Assembly (NCBI GenBank): GCA_937893815.1
Contig: CALCSH010000606.1
Location: 1-10,226 of the forward strand
Direction: 5' to 3'
DNA from: an uncultured Anaerolineae bacterium
GTDB taxonomy: Bacteria > Chloroflexota > Anaerolineae > Anaerolineales > UBA11858
DNA length: 10,226 bases
Shown: positions 1 through 7,467 of the stretch, one piece after another
How positions within the stretch are numbered: position 1 is the stretch's first letter
How the letters are laid out: every line of letters begins with the position of its first letter
Program-made: the position numbers and the translations under genes
The notes under the pieces: model-generated
What the model was told of the DNA's origin: nothing
What the model saw: the letters and a program-made list of their open reading frames with translations, nothing else
The model's database searches: none

Positions 1-2301
1 GTTGGCTCCCAGCTATGGCATCTTGCCGTTATCGTCACCGATCCCTACGTGGCGGGTTTCCTGGCTCGTCTGGTTCCTTTTTTTCTTCTGGTCTCCTTCT
101 TCGGTCTGCAAAACCTGATTCTCCTGCCCCTCCTCCGCCACGGATGGGACAACCTGGGCGGCGCGTTGACATCAAAAACCCTGCGTCTCAGCGGGATTGT
201 TTTCGGCGTGCTGTTGCTCCTCTGGGTCGTCATCGCCTTCACCGGCCTGGGTCTCACCCCCGACGGCATCGGTTGGGATGCGCCCGGGGTGCCGCTTACA
301 GTTGGGGCTGTTGCCGGAATCTGGTTACTGGCTTTGGGGTGGCCGTCACGTTGGGGGAATGGAAGTCCACTGCGCATAGATCTTGCGCTCAGTTTCGTCA
401 TTTGGCTCGCCGCCGTCCTTATCTGGCAACAGGTACCCATGCGCGCCGATTATTTTGCTCCCGCCCCGCAGCCGCCTAATTTCGAATTTTATCCCCACTC
501 CGATGCCGCCATGCACGACCTGGCCGCCGAGCGTCTGCTGATGGGCGAAGGCTTTGACGGTGTGGCCCGCAAGCCGCTTTACTCGGTTTTTTTGGCTGTT
601 TTGCATCTTGGCGCGGGTGAAAACTACGCCCAAATTGTGCGCCTGCAAGTGATGGCGCTGGCTTTTTTGCCCGTTATCTTCTATTGGATCACCAAAACCC
701 TGCACCTGCGCACCTCGGGGCTGATCGCCGCCGCGCTGCTCATTTTGCGCGAACGCAACGCCCTGATGCTCTCCGGCACCATTGGCGTTTCCAATGCTAA
801 ATTGCTCATGTCCGACCTGCCCGCGACGCTTGGCGTTATGCTGCTAACCGCCCTGTTGCTCTACTGGCTGCGCCAACCTGCCCAACGCCGCGCCGCGTCC
901 CTTGCCATCGGCGGCATCCTCGGCCTGCTGCTGCTCATCCGCCCGCAAATTATCGTCTTCGTTCCGGTTGTGTTCTTGCTTATCCTGATCGTTTCCATTC
1001 GCCCCAAACTTTTCAACCTTCAACCTGCAACCTTCAACTATCGATATATACTTTTTCTTACCATTGGGCTTATTCTTACCCTAACGCCCTGGCTGTGGCG
1101 CAGTCATCAACTCATCGGCCAGTTTACCCTCAACGACCCCATCCAAAACGCCTTCCTGACCCAGCAATATAGCATCACCCCCGGCGAGAGCCGCATCCAG
1201 CGCCAGGCAGGCGAGAGCGATGGCGCCTTTGCCCAGCGCGTTGATACTTATCTCTCCGAATTCGTGCGTGCCAACCCGGGTTATGTGGCCGAATTCATCA
1301 CGCGTCACTTTGCCCACAACTGGCTCGAAACCCTGCTGACCCTGCCGCTCTCCCCCTGGCTCGCCGAATCCGCCGAGAGCGACCTTTTCCCTTACTGGCG
1401 CACACAATCCGTTGACCTGTGGAGTGATTGTTGTTCCCCGGCAGCCTATGTCGCCGCGCAGCCCTTCTGGGATGATTGGCAAGGCGCGTTCAGCACCGAA
1501 AACATCCTTATGCTGACGCTCAACCTGGCGATGCTGGCTCTCGGCTTGAGCGCAGCCTTTCGTCGCAATCAAATCATCGGCTGGCTGCCGTTGGGCGTGG
1601 CGCTGGTATACATCTTCAGCACCGCCGTGGGCCGCTACTCCGGTTGGCGGCTGCTGCTCCCCGCCGACTGGGTGGTGCTGTTGTATTTCGCCATTGGTTT
1701 GGGGCAGAGCGCCGTTTGGCTACGGTTCTATATTCAGCGCAACCCCGGCACCTTTGTCAGACGTCCGACATCGAACGTCCGACGCATTTCAACCTTTACC
1801 CTTCAACCTTCAACCATTTTTCTTGGATTGATTTTTCTGGCTCTGGGATTCACCCCCCTAATGATGGAAACCCTCATCCCTCGGCCTGATTCCCCTTTCC
1901 CGGCGGATATTCGCGCGACTTTCGAGTTGATCCCCGAAATCGAGCCGATTCTCCCCTCGGTGGAAGCCCTGCTCTCCGATGAGCGCGCCATTCTGCTCCA
2001 CGGGCACGCCCTCTACCCGCGCTTTTACCTGCCCAACGAAGGCGAACCCGGCAACGAGTGGACATCTTTCTCGCCGCGTGAATACCGTCGTTTGGGTTTT
2101 GTGCTGCTCGGAGAGACGCAGGCCAATGTCGTTCTGCCCATTGATGAGGCCCCGCCCTACTTCCCCCATGCCGCCGATGTGCTTGTCCTGGGCTGCCGCA
2201 GCGCTGACCACATCTCCGCCCGACTGGTTGTCCTGCATGATGAACACGGGTATACTATTCTGCGCTCATCGGCAGAGTTAACCTGTGATACTGCGCCGTA
2301 A
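1..2301 (+). CDS. Multi-pass membrane glycosyltransferase, GT-C fold (GT39/ArnT-like), 5' partial
   Basis: Frame 1 is open from the first base to a TAA at 2299-2301 (766 codons), so the gene probably begins upstream; the in-frame GTG at 49 falls inside a hydrophobic region and is a poor start. Numbering from base 1, four hydrophobic segments come before a polar loop with S167-D168 and H172-D173, followed by a K191-P-L-Y motif. This layout (acidic residues in the first large outer loop, then a KPLYxxFLA-like helix) is typical of GT-C enzymes that transfer sugars from polyprenyl-phosphate donors outside the cytoplasmic membrane. More helices follow to about residue 635, then a soluble C-terminal part of about 130 residues. 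Two heptamer repeat tracts are translated within it (see separate entries). Family placement is by pattern; donor and acceptor are unknown. It could instead be an uncharacterised membrane protein of the same fold. Confidence 0.75.
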   Translation, partial: VGSQLWHLAVIVTDPYVAGFLARLVPFFLLVSFFGLQNLILLPLLRHGWDNLGGALTSKTLRLSGIVFGVLLLLWVVIAFTGLGLTPDGIGWDAPGVPLTVGAVAGIWLLALGWPSRWGNGSPLRIDLALSFVIWLAAVLIWQQVPMRADYFAPAPQPPNFEFYPHSDAAMHDLAAERLLMGEGFDGVARKPLYSVFLAVLHLGAGENYAQIVRLQVMALAFLPVIFYWITKTLHLRTSGLIAAALLILRERNALMLSGTIGVSNAKLLMSDLPATLGVMLLTALLLYWLRQPAQRRAASLAIGGILGLLLLIRPQIIVFVPVVFLLILIVSIRPKLFNLQPATFNYRYILFLTIGLILTLTPWLWRSHQLIGQFTLNDPIQNAFLTQQYSITPGESRIQRQAGESDGAFAQRVDTYLSEFVRANPGYVAEFITRHFAHNWLETLLTLPLSPWLAESAESDLFPYWRTQSVDLWSDCCSPAAYVAAQPFWDDWQGAFSTENILMLTLNLAMLALGLSAAFRRNQIIGWLPLGVALVYIFSTAVGRYSGWRLLLPADWVVLLYFAIGLGQSAVWLRFYIQRNPGTFVRRPTSNVRRISTFTLQPSTIFLGLIFLALGFTPLMMETLIPRPDSPFPADIRATFELIPEIEPILPSVEALLSDERAILLHGHALYPRFYLPNEGEPGNEWTSFSPREYRRLGFVLLGETQANVVLPIDEAPPYFPHAADVLVLGCRSADHISARLVVLHDEHGYTILRSSAELTCDTAP
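1012..1039 (+). repeat. Heptamer tandem tract inside the GT-C gene (copy 1)
   Basis: There are four consecutive 7-base units: TTCAACC, TTCAACC, TGCAACC, TTCAACT. The tract is translated as part of FNLQPATFNY, just before a predicted membrane helix, and keeps the gene open. It resembles the short tandemly repeated heptamers (STRR-type) known from cyanobacteria, but membership of a named family cannot be shown here. Confidence 0.8.
1761..1815 (+). repeat. Heptamer-phased tract inside the GT-C gene (copy 2)
   Basis: The tract starts with ACGTCCG, ACATCGA, ACGTCCG (1761-1781). It continues with TTCAACC, TTTACCC, TTCAACC, TTCAACC (1788-1815). The second part matches the tract at 1012-1039. It is translated within VRRPTSNVRRISTFTLQPST, a basic loop before a membrane helix. 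Confidence 0.75.
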
Positions 2302-2306
2302 TTTTT

Positions 2307-2371
2307 AGACCCCAAAGGTTTTTCCGCGAAGCATTCCGAGCAAAACGAGTGAGCAAAAACCTTTTGGGTCT
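2307..2371. repeat. Inverted repeat filling the spacer before the radical SAM gene
   Basis: Two 17-base arms, 2307-2323 (AGACCCCAAAGGTTTTT) and 2355-2371 (AAAAACCTTTTGGGTCT), pair at 16 of 17 positions across a 31-base centre. The left arm begins 5 bases after the upstream stop codon and the right arm ends 3 bases before the ATG at 2375. The right arm therefore covers the place where a ribosome binding site would lie. It may act as an RNA hairpin (attenuator or partial terminator) or be a mobile palindromic repeat. Its sequence differs from the octamer-type repeats downstream. Confidence 0.8.
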
Positions 2372-2374
2372 CCC

Positions 2375-3862
2375 ATGCTTATGAAACCAATTGTCCTCAT
2401 CAACCCCAACCTGGTCGTGCAGCGCAATGATCCCTTCACCACGGGGATTGTGTATATGCCCATCGGCCTGGCCTATACTGCCGCGGCTCTGCGCGACGCG
2501 GGCTTGCCTGTGCAAGTGATCGATGCTTTCGCTGGACAGCCGCGTCAGGCGCGCCGCAGCGAAAAATTTACCCTGATGGGGCTAACGGATGATGAAGTTT
2601 TAGCGCGTATCCCCGCCGATGCCAGGCTGGTTTTCCTATTTGCGATTAACCTGACCAATCACATCGCCAGCGAAAATATACTGCGGGCGATCAAGCAGCA
2701 TCGCCCGGATTTGCTGGTCGTGGTTTTGGAGAATACCCAGGCGGTCACGGCCTATGCCCTGGAGCATGTGCGCAGCGTTTTCTTCGAGGCTGGGGCCAAC
2801 TTTGTTCTCACGGGAGAAGCTGAACGTCAAGCCGTGGTTGTGGCGCGGGCGCTCGGGGGGCAGAATCCACCCGGCGAATTGAATCAACTCGCCGGTTTGG
2901 GCAGTCCGTCTTTTTTTAATCCACCGGGAGACTTCATTCAGGATTTGGATTCTTTACCTTTCCCGACCTGGGATTTATTCCCCATCGAAAATTACTGGAA
3001 TTTACGTTTCGCTCACGGCCCGCAGTACGATAACCGTTATCTGCCCCTGCTGACTTCGCGCGGCTGTCCTTATCCGTGCCGCTTTTGCGTGGTTCCGGCG
3101 ACCAACGGGCAGAAGTGGCGGGCGCGCTCAGCGGTCAACGTGGTGGATGAGATGGAGCATCACGTCAATACGTTTGGCGTGCGCGAGTTTCATATTGAAG
3201 ATTTAGACCCCACAATTTCGGATGTGCGTATCCGCGAGATGTGCGCTGAAATTACCCGCCGTGGCCTGAAAGTGACCTGGAAGATTGTTGCCGGGACGAA
3301 GGTCGAGACGATTCGCAGCGAAGAGACGATTGATCTGATGGCACAGGCGGGTTGCCGTTATATTTCGATTTCGCCGGAAACCGGTTCGCCGCGCGTGCTC
3401 AAACTGATGCGCAAACCTTTTGATTTGGATCACGCTATGCGGCTGGTGCGGCGCATGAATCAGGTCGGCATCCGCTCGCAGGCCTGTTTTGTGCTGGGGT
3501 TTCCCGGCGAAACCCGCGAAGATTTGCAAATGACCTGGGATTTAGTGCGTGACTTGACGCGCAAGGGCGTGGACGAGATTGCGTTATTCATCATCACGCC
3601 CGTGCCGGGTTCAGCCATTTTCGATGAGTTCCGCGGCTATGAGTCGCTTTCGGACATGAATTTCACCCCCACCTGGCGCGAGGATTATGATGCCTTGAGC
3701 CAGTTCCGTTTGCGTTTGTATGGAGCCTTTTTGCTGTGGAAATTGCGCTATCATCCCGGTAAAATCATTCGCCAGGCATGGAATTTTACCCGTCGCCGTT
3801 TTGAAACAAAGATGGAAATGGTTCCGTATCGCGCTTTGATGTTAAAATGGTTTGACCGGTAA
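2375..3862 (+). CDS. Radical SAM protein with N-terminal B12-binding-like domain
   Basis: The 495-residue protein has the radical SAM [4Fe-4S] motif CxxxCxxC at C231, C235 and C238 (sequence RGCPYPCRFC), followed by the usual TIM-barrel landmarks: a DLDPT strand, an SPETGS segment and a GFPGET segment. Residues 1-160 resemble the Rossmann-like cobalamin-binding domain of class B radical SAM enzymes (INPN start, MPIGLAYTAAALRDAG, then LTGEAE), but the canonical DxHxxG cobalamin-ligand motif is not seen. Relatives methylate or rearrange unactivated carbons using SAM, often with cobalamin. In this setting the substrate may be a sugar or the lipid carrier, which is inference. ATG 2375 and ATG 2381 are both in frame; neither has a clear Shine-Dalgarno sequence, because a hairpin arm ends just upstream. 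The protein is cytoplasmic, with no signal peptide. Confidence 0.85.
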   Translation: MLMKPIVLINPNLVVQRNDPFTTGIVYMPIGLAYTAAALRDAGLPVQVIDAFAGQPRQARRSEKFTLMGLTDDEVLARIPADARLVFLFAINLTNHIASENILRAIKQHRPDLLVVVLENTQAVTAYALEHVRSVFFEAGANFVLTGEAERQAVVVARALGGQNPPGELNQLAGLGSPSFFNPPGDFIQDLDSLPFPTWDLFPIENYWNLRFAHGPQYDNRYLPLLTSRGCPYPCRFCVVPATNGQKWRARSAVNVVDEMEHHVNTFGVREFHIEDLDPTISDVRIREMCAEITRRGLKVTWKIVAGTKVETIRSEETIDLMAQAGCRYISISPETGSPRVLKLMRKPFDLDHAMRLVRRMNQVGIRSQACFVLGFPGETREDLQMTWDLVRDLTRKGVDEIALFIITPVPGSAIFDEFRGYESLSDMNFTPTWREDYDALSQFRLRLYGAFLLWKLRYHPGKIIRQAWNFTRRRFETKMEMVPYRALMLKWFDR

Positions 3863-3868
3863 AGAAAA

Positions 3869-3920
3869 ATCCACGAAGGACACGAAGAAAATTTAGTGAT
3901 CCTTTGTGTTCTTCGTGGAT
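3869..3920. repeat. Octamer-type inverted repeat, copy 1
   Basis: Arms 3869-3887 (ATCCACGAAGGACACGAAG) and 3902-3920 (CTTTGTGTTCTTCGTGGAT) pair at 17 of 19 positions around a 14-base loop. The left arm starts 6 bases after the radical SAM stop codon, and the right arm ends 13 bases before the GT2 start. Each arm holds repeated CACGAAG units. Confidence 0.85.
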
Positions 3921-3933
3921 AAAAATTTTGAGA

Positions 3934-4836
3934 ATGAGTATGGCTGAAACCCAAACCCCGCACATCGCCGTTGTGATCCCCTGCTATAACGAAGCGATTA
4001 CCATTCAACGGGTCATCGCCGATTTTCGCGCCCAGTTGCCGGATGCGGAATTTCACGTTTTTGATAACAACTCTAGCGACGACAGCGCACGCCTGGCTGC
4101 AGAAGCCGGGGCAACCGTGCATTCGGTCCGCAAACAGGGCAAGGGCAATGTCATCCAAAAAGCGTTTGAGAGTATAGTCGCCGATGCGATTGTTATGGCT
4201 GATGGCGATGATACCTACTTTGCCGAGGATGTTCACAAGTTGTTGGAGCCGGTGTTGCGCGGCGAGATTGACATGGTCGTTGGCGACCGCCTGCCGACTG
4301 CCTCCGATGAGAATATGCGTTGGCACCGTCATTTGGGCAACCGCCTGATTGTGTGGAGCATCAATCGCATGTTTGGCACGCGTTTCCGCGATATTCTCTC
4401 CGGCTATCGTGTCTTCAGCCGCCGTTTCGTGGAGAATGTTCCCTTATTGACTCCAGGATTCGAGACCGAGACTGAGATGACTCTGCAAGCCCTGGAAGAA
4501 GGCATGGAAATTATCGAGATGACGGTTTCCTACCGCAGTCGCCCCGTCGACAGCCATTCCAAGCTTAATGCCGTGCGCGATGGCTACCGCATCATGCTCA
4601 CCGCGGCGATTTTGCTGCGTGATCACAATCCACTGCGTGTCTTCGGATTGCTGTCACTTGTGTTATTATTGGCGGCTTTGGTGCTGTTTGTGCTGACTTT
4701 GACGGGAAATGCTGCCCTGTTGATATACGGCGCGCTGCTGGCCTTGTTGAGTGCATCGGCCTTTGGATTGGGATTGGTGCTGAATGCTGTCAACACGCGC
4801 TTCCGGCAGCTTAAACAAATCATACAAAGGAAATAA
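3934..4836 (+). CDS. GT2 family glycosyltransferase, membrane-anchored, dolichol-phosphate-mannose-synthase-like
   Basis: The 300-residue protein opens with a GT-A nucleotide-sugar fold (IAVVIPCYNEAITIQRVI) and continues with FDNNSSDDS. The metal-binding DXD motif is D90-G-D92-D93, and an R-M-F-G-T region and the FETETEMTLQALE segment are typical of the DPM/DPG-synthase-like branch of GT2. Two membrane helices follow at about residues 232-285, then a basic tail. Such enzymes usually move a sugar from a nucleotide donor to polyprenyl phosphate at the inner face of the membrane; the GT-C protein upstream could use that product, which is inference. ATG 3934 was chosen; ATG 3940 is equally possible. 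Longer in-frame starts (TTG 3904) fall inside the repeat and are unlikely. No strong Shine-Dalgarno is visible. Sugar specificity cannot be read from the sequence. Confidence 0.88.
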   Translation: MSMAETQTPHIAVVIPCYNEAITIQRVIADFRAQLPDAEFHVFDNNSSDDSARLAAEAGATVHSVRKQGKGNVIQKAFESIVADAIVMADGDDTYFAEDVHKLLEPVLRGEIDMVVGDRLPTASDENMRWHRHLGNRLIVWSINRMFGTRFRDILSGYRVFSRRFVENVPLLTPGFETETEMTLQALEEGMEIIEMTVSYRSRPVDSHSKLNAVRDGYRIMLTAAILLRDHNPLRVFGLLSLVLLLAALVLFVLTLTGNAALLIYGALLALLSASAFGLGLVLNAVNTRFRQLKQIIQRK

Positions 4837-4840
4837 ATTC

Positions 4841-4905
4841 ACCACAAAGGCACGAAGACACGAAGAAGAGATTTTATATTCTTTGTGCCTTTGCGTCTTC
4901 GTGGT
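4841..4905. repeat. Octamer-type inverted repeat, copy 2
   Basis: Arms 4841-4867 and 4879-4905 (27 bases each) match at 21 positions, and all six differences are transitions. The left arm reads as 8-base units CACAAAGG, CACGAAGA, CACGAAGA. The element begins 4 bases after the GT2 stop codon and ends 20 bases before the methyltransferase ATG. Confidence 0.85.
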
Positions 4906-4925
4906 AAAAGCGAATAAAGAAGATA

Positions 4926-5867
4926 ATGACAAACCCAAACGAACAATATCAAGCTTTGCTTGAAAATATACCCTGCAACCTGTGTGGGGCCGACGACTAC
5001 GAAGTGGTATACCCACCGCGTTATGAAGATGCCCGTCCCGATGACATTCTAGAAACCTTCCGCTCCTCGGGCGATGAGATTCTGGTCGATCAACTGGTGC
5101 GCTGTAAACAGTGCGGGCTGCAATATCTCACCCCGCGCCTGAAGAGCGATGTGGTCATTACCGGCTACAGCGAAGGCACCGACGAAGCCTTTATCTCGCA
5201 AAACAAAGGCCGTGAACTGACCTTCGCTAAATCGCTGAATCTGATTGAGACATTCAAACCCCAGCGCGGCCGCATCCTGGATGTCGGCACGGCGGGTGGC
5301 GCTTTCCTTGGTGTGGCTCATCGCCGTGGCTGGGAGGTTTCCGGTTGCGAACCCAACAAATGGATGGCGGCATGGGGCAGCCAGCACTATGGCATCCACA
5401 TTCAGGCCGGGACAATGGATGACATGGAGTTGGCCGACAATGGTTTCGATGTGCTCACCTTGTGGGACGTTCTCGAACACACCCCCGACCCCAAAGCCGT
5501 ACTTGCCGATTGCCGCCGCGTGCTCAAGCCCGATGGAGTCCTGATTGTCAACTACCCCGACATTGCCGCCCTGGTCTCGCGCCTCATGGGACGTAAGTGG
5601 GTGTTCCTGCTCTCGGTGCATCTCTACTACTTCACCCGCGAGACCATCCAAAAGATGCTTACCGCCAGCGGCTTCACCACGCAGCGCATCAAACTTCACT
5701 GGCAGAGCCTCGAGTTGGGGTATATCCTCTTCCGCATGGGGCCGTACATCCCCTGGCTTTCGAAACTGGGCACGAGAATTGTTAAAGCCTTGCGCATTGA
5801 GCACCTGCAAATCCCCTACTGGATGGGGCAAATTCTCGTCATCGCCCAACCAACGGCTGAAAAATAA
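4926..5867 (+). CDS. Class I SAM-dependent methyltransferase with N-terminal zinc ribbon
   Basis: The 313-residue protein begins with two CxxC pairs, C17/C20 (CNLC) and C60/C63 (CKQC), forming a likely zinc ribbon. The Rossmann methyltransferase core follows: motif I is D119-V-G-T-A-G-G, the acidic residue closing strand 2 is in GCEPN, and then come LWDVLEHTPDP (motif IV region) and LKPDGVLIVNYPD (motif VI region), as in the Methyltransf_23 group. The C-terminal portion is hydrophobic and basic, and may touch the membrane. Proteins of this build occur in surface polysaccharide and deoxysugar clusters, where they methylate sugars or related small molecules; the atom methylated is unknown here. 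ATG 4926 has only a weak purine-rich leader (AAAGAAGATA). Separation from its neighbours by about 90-100 bases on both sides, filled with repeats, suggests co-transcription. Confidence 0.87.
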   Translation: MTNPNEQYQALLENIPCNLCGADDYEVVYPPRYEDARPDDILETFRSSGDEILVDQLVRCKQCGLQYLTPRLKSDVVITGYSEGTDEAFISQNKGRELTFAKSLNLIETFKPQRGRILDVGTAGGAFLGVAHRRGWEVSGCEPNKWMAAWGSQHYGIHIQAGTMDDMELADNGFDVLTLWDVLEHTPDPKAVLADCRRVLKPDGVLIVNYPDIAALVSRLMGRKWVFLLSVHLYYFTRETIQKMLTASGFTTQRIKLHWQSLELGYILFRMGPYIPWLSKLGTRIVKALRIEHLQIPYWMGQILVIAQPTAEK

Positions 5868-5873
5868 GAATTC

Positions 5874-5950
5874 ACCACGGAGATACAGAGACCACGGAAT
5901 TTTCTCAGTGAAACCACAGAGAATCTCTATGCCCTTTAGGGTACCGTGGT
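5874..5950. repeat. Octamer-type inverted repeat, degenerate copy 3
   Basis: The outer ends are ACCACGG (5874-5880) and CCGTGGT (5944-5950). The left side shows 8-base units CACGGAGA, TACAGAGA, CCACGGAA. An inner hairpin pairs 5902-5910 (TTCTCAGTG) with 5915-5923 (CACAGAGAA) at 8 of 9 positions across 4 bases. The right side is rearranged compared with the other copies. Confidence 0.65.
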
Positions 5951-5965
5951 AAAAACAAGGATGTT

Positions 5966-7378
5966 ATGAAAGAAAAAATTGTTGTCCTCGGCGCCGGTAT
6001 CGGCGGACTTTCGGCGGGGTACTTCCTCGCTAAAACCGAAAAATACGCAGTCACTGTTTTAGAGAAAGCCCCCGTCACCGGCGGGCTGTGTGCCAGCTTT
6101 GAGCATGATGGCTTCACCCTCGATTACGGGGCGCACAAAATTTACTCCGTGATTCCTGGCGTGTTGGATGAAATCCACACATTGATGGGCGATCGCTTGC
6201 TGACCCTGCCCAAAAAGAATCGCCTGTTTTTACGCGGTCATTTGGTGGATTACCCCCTTAAGTTGGGGAATCTGGCGAAGGTGTTGGGATTTGGTACCTT
6301 TGTGCGCATCGGACTGGGCTACGCCCTGGAGTTGGCACGTGGTTTATTGGGGAGCCCAACCCCGGGCAGCTACGAAGAATATATGATCCAGCGTTTTGGG
6401 CGTCCGGCTTACGAATTGGTTTTCGAACCCCTGGCCGATAAAGTCTGGGGCGGACCCGACACCCTGCACCCTGAGATGGCACGGGCGCGCGTCCCAGCAT
6501 CGGGCGGCATCGAAGTCATCCTCAAGCTGCTGGGCATCAAAAAAGAGACCGCCGAAACCAACGCCGAATTCTTCTATTACCCACGCGGCGGGTTTGGCGA
6601 TCTGCCCCAGGCGATGGTGGAATATATTGAAGAAAATGGCGGGCAGGTGATTGTCAACGCTGATGTGCGCGAGTTGGTGCGCGAGGGCGCAATAATCACC
6701 GCGGTGCGCGGCACGGTGGATGGCAAGCCCGCCGAATTCGAGACCGACTATCTCGTCTCGTCGATCCCACTACCCTTATTGGGGCGCTTGCTCTTCGGCG
6801 CCGATGCCCCCGTTTTGCCCTCGATTGACGAATTGGCCTTTCGTCATCTGGTGCTGGTATACATTTTCGCCGAGAAAGATATTTTGCTCGAAGACCAGTG
6901 GATTTTCTTCCCTGAGCGCGAGTATATTTTCAGCCGCATCTTCGAGCAAAAACAGATGAATCCCGAGCTTGGCCCCGCTGGCCGCACGGCGATTGCCTGC
7001 GATTTCACCTGCAATGAAGATAGCTGGCAGTGGCAGGCTAGCGACGAAGAATTGGCCCAGAAAACAATTGAAGGGTTGGTGAAGGGCGGTTTCCTGAATG
7101 CCGAAGATGTCAGCGGATATCTAGTAAAACGCACACGTAATTTTTACCCCCGCTACGATCTGGCCTATGTTGAAAAAATGAAACAGGTCAGCACGCAACT
7201 GCAAGAAGCCGAAAATCTGCTGTTAACTGGACGTATCGGCATGTATAACTACAATAACTCCGACCACTGCCTGGATATGGGGCGCTTCATCGCCGAGAAT
7301 CTTTCCGCCGGACGTCCCCCTGTAGATGTGTGGAACGACCTCGAGCAGCGCGTTGCTGACTATAAGATCGTAGATTAA
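5966..7378 (+). CDS. FAD-dependent oxidoreductase, protoporphyrinogen oxidase / UDP-galactopyranose mutase superfamily
   Basis: The 470-residue protein starts directly with the dinucleotide-binding motif G9-A-G11-I-G13-G14 and ends the second strand with E33, which contacts the FAD ribose. G39-G40 follow in the VTGGLCASF segment, then the LDYGAHKIYS segment. The C-terminal flavin-binding end is seen in GRIGMYNYNNSDHCLDMGRFIAENL, close in style to the GRxxxYxYxNMD region of UDP-galactopyranose mutases and HemY-like oxidases. It is soluble, with no transmembrane helix expected. In a glycan cluster it may act on a nucleotide- or lipid-linked sugar; haem synthesis is unlikely given the neighbours, but this is inference. 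The start is supported by AAGGA at 5957-5961, 4 bases before the ATG, which is rather tight spacing. The last + strand gene of the block, it is followed by a convergent spacer. Confidence 0.85.
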   Translation: MKEKIVVLGAGIGGLSAGYFLAKTEKYAVTVLEKAPVTGGLCASFEHDGFTLDYGAHKIYSVIPGVLDEIHTLMGDRLLTLPKKNRLFLRGHLVDYPLKLGNLAKVLGFGTFVRIGLGYALELARGLLGSPTPGSYEEYMIQRFGRPAYELVFEPLADKVWGGPDTLHPEMARARVPASGGIEVILKLLGIKKETAETNAEFFYYPRGGFGDLPQAMVEYIEENGGQVIVNADVRELVREGAIITAVRGTVDGKPAEFETDYLVSSIPLPLLGRLLFGADAPVLPSIDELAFRHLVLVYIFAEKDILLEDQWIFFPEREYIFSRIFEQKQMNPELGPAGRTAIACDFTCNEDSWQWQASDEELAQKTIEGLVKGGFLNAEDVSGYLVKRTRNFYPRYDLAYVEKMKQVSTQLQEAENLLLTGRIGMYNYNNSDHCLDMGRFIAENLSAGRPPVDVWNDLEQRVADYKIVD

Positions 7379-7394
7379 TTTCCTGCAATTTCAC

Positions 7395-7456
7395 CACGGA
7401 GACACGAAGGGCAGGGAGTTTTTAAAGTTTTTCTCTGTGTTTTCTGTGGCTCCGTG
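7395..7456. repeat. Octamer-type inverted repeat, copy 4, between convergent genes; possible terminator
   Basis: The arms are 7395-7418 and 7433-7456 (24 bases each, about two thirds matching), with a perfect outer CACGGAG/CTCCGTG. The left arm reads CACGGAGA, CACGAAGG, GCAGGGAG. On the + strand the right arm is followed by a T-rich run at 7457-7463, so it could stop transcription from the oxidoreductase gene. The minus-strand gene ends 11 bases beyond it. Confidence 0.7.
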
Positions 7457-7467
7457 ATTTTTTAAAT

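Noticed and set aside
1012..1815. Heptamer tracts considered as a CRISPR array
   Set aside because: The units are 7 bases with no spacers, and they lie within an open coding frame.
3751..4332. Minus-strand frame of 193 codons across the radical SAM/GT2 junction
   Set aside because: It runs through the inverted repeat and opposite two well-supported genes; no domain is recognisable.
5049..5849. Long minus-strand reading frame (266 codons) opposite the methyltransferase gene
   Set aside because: It is a shadow of the + strand gene, whose motifs are intact, and its translation shows no recognisable domain.
3869..7456. Inverted repeats considered as insertion sequence ends
   Set aside because: No transposase lies between any pair of arms; each pair encloses only a few to a few dozen bases.
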